A DNA stretch of 47,756 nt from Prosthecobacter debontii (GTDB lineage: Bacteria > Verrucomicrobiota > Verrucomicrobiia > Verrucomicrobiales > Verrucomicrobiaceae), in assembly GCA_945869695.1 (NCBI GenBank), contig CAMBPV010000011.1, forward strand, positions 1 through 47,756. Direction: 5' to 3'. The number at the start of each line of letters is the position of its first letter. Positions within the stretch are counted from its first letter, which is position 1. The notes beneath the pieces were generated by a model. That model did no database searches and was not told the DNA's origin. It worked only from the letters and a program-made list of their open reading frames with translations. The position numbers were made by a program, and so were the translations under genes. Below, one piece after another: positions 42,392 through 47,756 of this stretch.

Positions 42392-44413
42392 TCAAGGCGC
42401 AGCAATGCTGGCGGATGTTCTCACATTCCGCGTGGGAGCATAGGTGGAGCCGGAGAGCGTGATGCCAGTGACGGTGAAGGTGAACGTGCCCCGGTTTCTG
42501 GTGCGCGCGGAGGTCAGCGAAACGGCACCGTTGAGATTCGTGGTGCCAGAGACCGATCCAGTGGTGAGACCGCTCCAAGTGCCGGAAACCCGCGCATTTG
42601 GAACAACGACACCATTTTGATTCCGCACCGTGAGGGTGGCCGTGGCGGCATAGCCCTGCCTGTTGCTGCTGAGCGCCATGGTGAAATTCGCCACGTAAAC
42701 CACGTTGTTGCTTTGCACGACGATGGTCACGGTATCCGCCACGGAGGAGAGACCTGTGTTATCGACCACGATCAGGGAGGCGGTGTAGGTGCCTGGTGTG
42801 CTGTAGGACTTCACCGGATTGGCCGCGGTGGAGCGGGTGCCATCCCCAAAATCCCAATCGTAGGACGCGATGGTGCCATCCGGATCATAGCTACCGACGC
42901 TGGAGAAGCTCACGGCCAGCGGCGCCGCCCCGGTGGTGGGCGCGGAGGCATCTGCCACCGCGATCGGAGCCTGACCTGTGACCGGCACGACGGTGCCAGA
43001 AAGAGTGAACTGTCCGAGGCTGGCGTAGTCATCATAGGCGGTGAGCGGGCTGCCTGTGCCCACGCCATCCACGGCGAGGTAATAAGTGCCTTGGGCCAGC
43101 GTGGTGCTCAGGGTGGCATTGAGTGTGGCAGGGTTGGCGGAAGTGACGAGGTTCCCCAGCCCGTCATACAGAGCGAGTTGGATGTCGAGATTGGGAGAAG
43201 GAGCAGCCGTCGTGGCTGTGAAACTGACCGCACCCGCGCCCGTGGTGAAAGAGAAGAGGTCCGCGTCCGCGCGGCGCTCGATGATGCCGCTGGCGCTCAA
43301 CGAGGTGCCAGTGAGAGGCATGGCATTCACGATGCTGTCCGCATGGGCATCCACCCGGTAGCCGACGAATCCGGCAATGATCGCGGTGTCATCCTGGAGG
43401 TTGTTGGCCAAGGGGTAGTCCCCTTTGCTCCATTGGGTGACATCCTTGTAATAGCCCACGCCCATGATGGGGGCCCAGTTGGCATGGCCTTGATAATAAC
43501 CCACAGCAGCCGTGGTGCCGCTGGCCACCTGGCCATCGTGGCTGAGGTTGAAGGTGTGCCCGGCCTCATGGCTGGCGGCCTCGGCCGTGTATTTGGCATT
43601 TCCGCTCCCAAGCTGAGCGGTGAAGACAAAGCAGGGCGTGTCGGAGTTCCAAGAGAACGAATTCAGGTAAGCCACGCCGCCAGCACCGGCACCATACCAG
43701 TCGTAGCTGCTGCCGCCGATGCACACACGCACACCGAACTGCGTATCGGTGGTGGTCGTTTTGCGAAGCGCCTCCAATCCAGGGTCCTGCGTGGTCACAT
43801 CCACATCAAAGGGAGCGTAGTCCTCCACCACGCGCTGCCAGATCGAGTAGATGTTGTCCAGTTCCACCTGCGAATAGGCGGTGCTCACGGTGGCATCGTT
43901 GGAGTAGGGGGGCGTGACGATGTTTGCACCCGCGGTAAAATTGGTGTTCCAGGGTGTGCCCGTGGTGGTGTGACCGTCGAAGTCGAGGTAGATCACCTTG
44001 GAGGCGCCTGGCTTGCTGTGCAGGGTAAAGGCATCCGTGACCGTAATCGCTGCGGACGTCGTGCCACCCGAGGCGGTCGTCGCATTGGCGATGGCATTTT
44101 GCAGGGGCAGCAGACCTTCGCAGACGAAATGCAGGCGTCCTTGGCGGTCGGAGCGCAGCGTTCTCTCCGTCTGGCACATCTTCACCAGATCATCAGCGCT
44201 GCGATCATACCAGGCGGCGATCTCCTGGAATCTTGCGCCCAGCATGACCGGGATTTCCTGGGAGCGCCCGTTGCGCGGCAGGTTCTGCTGGGGAAAGCCC
44301 TCCCCACGCTGGTTGGTTTGAGCCTGAAGAGAGGCAGCAGCCAATGTGGCCGCCAATCCGAGTGTGTGGGTGAGAGTAAGGAAGCGCATGGTTGTAAGGG
44401 CGTTTTTGCCCAT
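42392..44413 (-). CDS. secreted metzincin-type metalloprotease with PPC and PKD domains
   Basis: 673 residues from ATG 44413 (ATG 44389 is equally possible); both give a signal peptide ending SLQAQ. The zincin motif HEAGHTFNLSH (about 282-292) provides three His ligands and the catalytic Glu, preceded by YLDFDGHTTTGTPWN. A PPC domain (DADLFSFTTGAGAVSFTA to GTYYLAVDG) follows, then a PKD domain (SSVGSYDPDGTIASYDWDFG) and a C-terminal Ig-like domain typical of secreted or surface-attached proteins. It probably cleaves extracellular proteins. The start is divergent from polA. Confidence 0.88.
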   Translation of the reverse strand: MGKNALTTMRFLTLTHTLGLAATLAAASLQAQTNQRGEGFPQQNLPRNGRSQEIPVMLGARFQEIAAWYDRSADDLVKMCQTERTLRSDRQGRLHFVCEGLLPLQNAIANATTASGGTTSAAITVTDAFTLHSKPGASKVIYLDFDGHTTTGTPWNTNFTAGANIVTPPYSNDATVSTAYSQVELDNIYSIWQRVVEDYAPFDVDVTTQDPGLEALRKTTTTDTQFGVRVCIGGSSYDWYGAGAGGVAYLNSFSWNSDTPCFVFTAQLGSGNAKYTAEAASHEAGHTFNLSHDGQVASGTTAAVGYYQGHANWAPIMGVGYYKDVTQWSKGDYPLANNLQDDTAIIAGFVGYRVDAHADSIVNAMPLTGTSLSASGIIERRADADLFSFTTGAGAVSFTATTAAPSPNLDIQLALYDGLGNLVTSANPATLNATLSTTLAQGTYYLAVDGVGTGSPLTAYDDYASLGQFTLSGTVVPVTGQAPIAVADASAPTTGAAPLAVSFSSVGSYDPDGTIASYDWDFGDGTRSTAANPVKSYSTPGTYTASLIVVDNTGLSSVADTVTIVVQSNNVVYVANFTMALSSNRQGYAATATLTVRNQNGVVVPNARVSGTWSGLTTGSVSGTTNLNGAVSLTSARTRNRGTFTFTVTGITLSGSTYAPTRNVRTSASIAAP

Positions 44414-44867
44414 GAATCTTACAACGGTCACTGAGAAAATTTTGCTGTCAATGACTTTCTCCGAGGGAATAGCATGCGAGGGGGGGCGGATCGAGTTGGC
44501 CCCGGGCATGGCGCGGACACGGGGTGTGAGGGGATCTGACAAGTCATCGGTGACGAGCGGTGGTCAAAGCGGCACCCCGAGCGCATCGGGCTTGCTGTCA
44601 CGGAGGGGCCTGAGTGGGGGCGCTACGCGCAGGCAACTTCGGCTATCGAAGCTGCCGGTCCCGCACGGAGGGCTGAGGGGTCATCACGCTGATCGTCACC
44701 CGATCGAACTCTGCAGGCTTCCCTGAATCGGGTTGAAACTCCTCCGTCTAGAGCATGCAGATTGGATTGCGACCGCGGGCTGGAGGATTCGCCGCCGGAC
44801 CTTTGAAACTTGGGCCTGCCTCAAACGCGGTCTTTGCCTTTCGGTTCTCCTGCTTACTGTCGGCGGT
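44414..44867. other. gene-free region between metalloprotease and polA
   Basis: 454 bp without a supported gene. It must hold two divergent promoters. One weak candidate for polA is TTGAAA near 44733 with TGCAGA 17 bp on; no strong pair was found. In-frame codons upstream of the chosen polA start are open but not homologous to DNA polymerase. Confidence 0.4.
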
Positions 44868-47672
<2,805 letters not shown>

Positions 47673-47756
47673 TCCCATGGTCACCGTTTTGCCTGAGGAA
47701 ATCATTGATTTTCCTGTGCAAGGCAGGTGAAACCCGCCAGCATAGCGCTAATGTCC

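Overview
The window looks like a verrucomicrobial chromosome, close to Prosthecobacter. The strongest marker is a complete bacterial tubulin operon (btubA-btubB-bklc). Planctomycetes/Verrucomicrobia-type secreted cytochrome/DUF1549/DUF1553 and DUF1501 proteins, a DUF5722-like protein and scarce Shine-Dalgarno sequences agree with this. No rRNA, convincing tRNA, CRISPR array or prophage was seen.

Layout. 1-2.7 kb: the 5' part of an HrpB-type helicase gene, a MYG1-family protein and a small coupled ORF. 2.7-6.3 kb: a scrambled accessory island with one intact and one broken REP-associated (Y1/HUH) transposase, three copies of a transposase-linked terminal repeat, a second unrelated repeat pair, small membrane/secreted ORFs and 3' gene remnants. 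6.7-12.3 kb: a Tat-exported hydroxypyruvate-isomerase-like protein facing two very large multidomain glycosyltransferases. 12.5-14.8 kb: feoA-feoB ferrous iron uptake.

14.8-27 kb is the most interesting part. On the minus strand, in transcription order, are a membrane protein with two degenerate kinase domains, btubA, btubB, bklc (TPR) and a lipoprotein. Past a mutarotase gene, on the plus strand, lies a three-gene ion-channel motor: a zinc-ribbon MotA/TolQ/ExbB-type protein and two different TolR/ExbD-type partners with the same MAKRRH start and an Asp at residue 19. This 1+2 composition recalls the AglRQS gliding motor of Myxococcus. The neighbourhood thus combines a cytoskeletal polymer, its membrane linker, a signalling-type membrane protein and a force-generating motor. 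That they work together is inference.

27-33.2 kb: a cytochrome/DUF1549/LamG/DUF1553 protein and its usual DUF1501 partner, with a PIN-domain toxin-antitoxin pair wedged between them in overlapping reading frames, then a VC0807-like membrane protein. 33.2-37.2 kb: an ECF-like sigma factor, a membrane-anchored subtilisin and TypA/BipA. 37.4-44.4 kb: secreted proteins (clan-A glycosidase-like DUF5722 protein, ConA-like protein, Big_5-like protein, a propeller-like protein and a metzincin with PPC and PKD domains). 44.9-47.7 kb: DNA polymerase I with all three domains.
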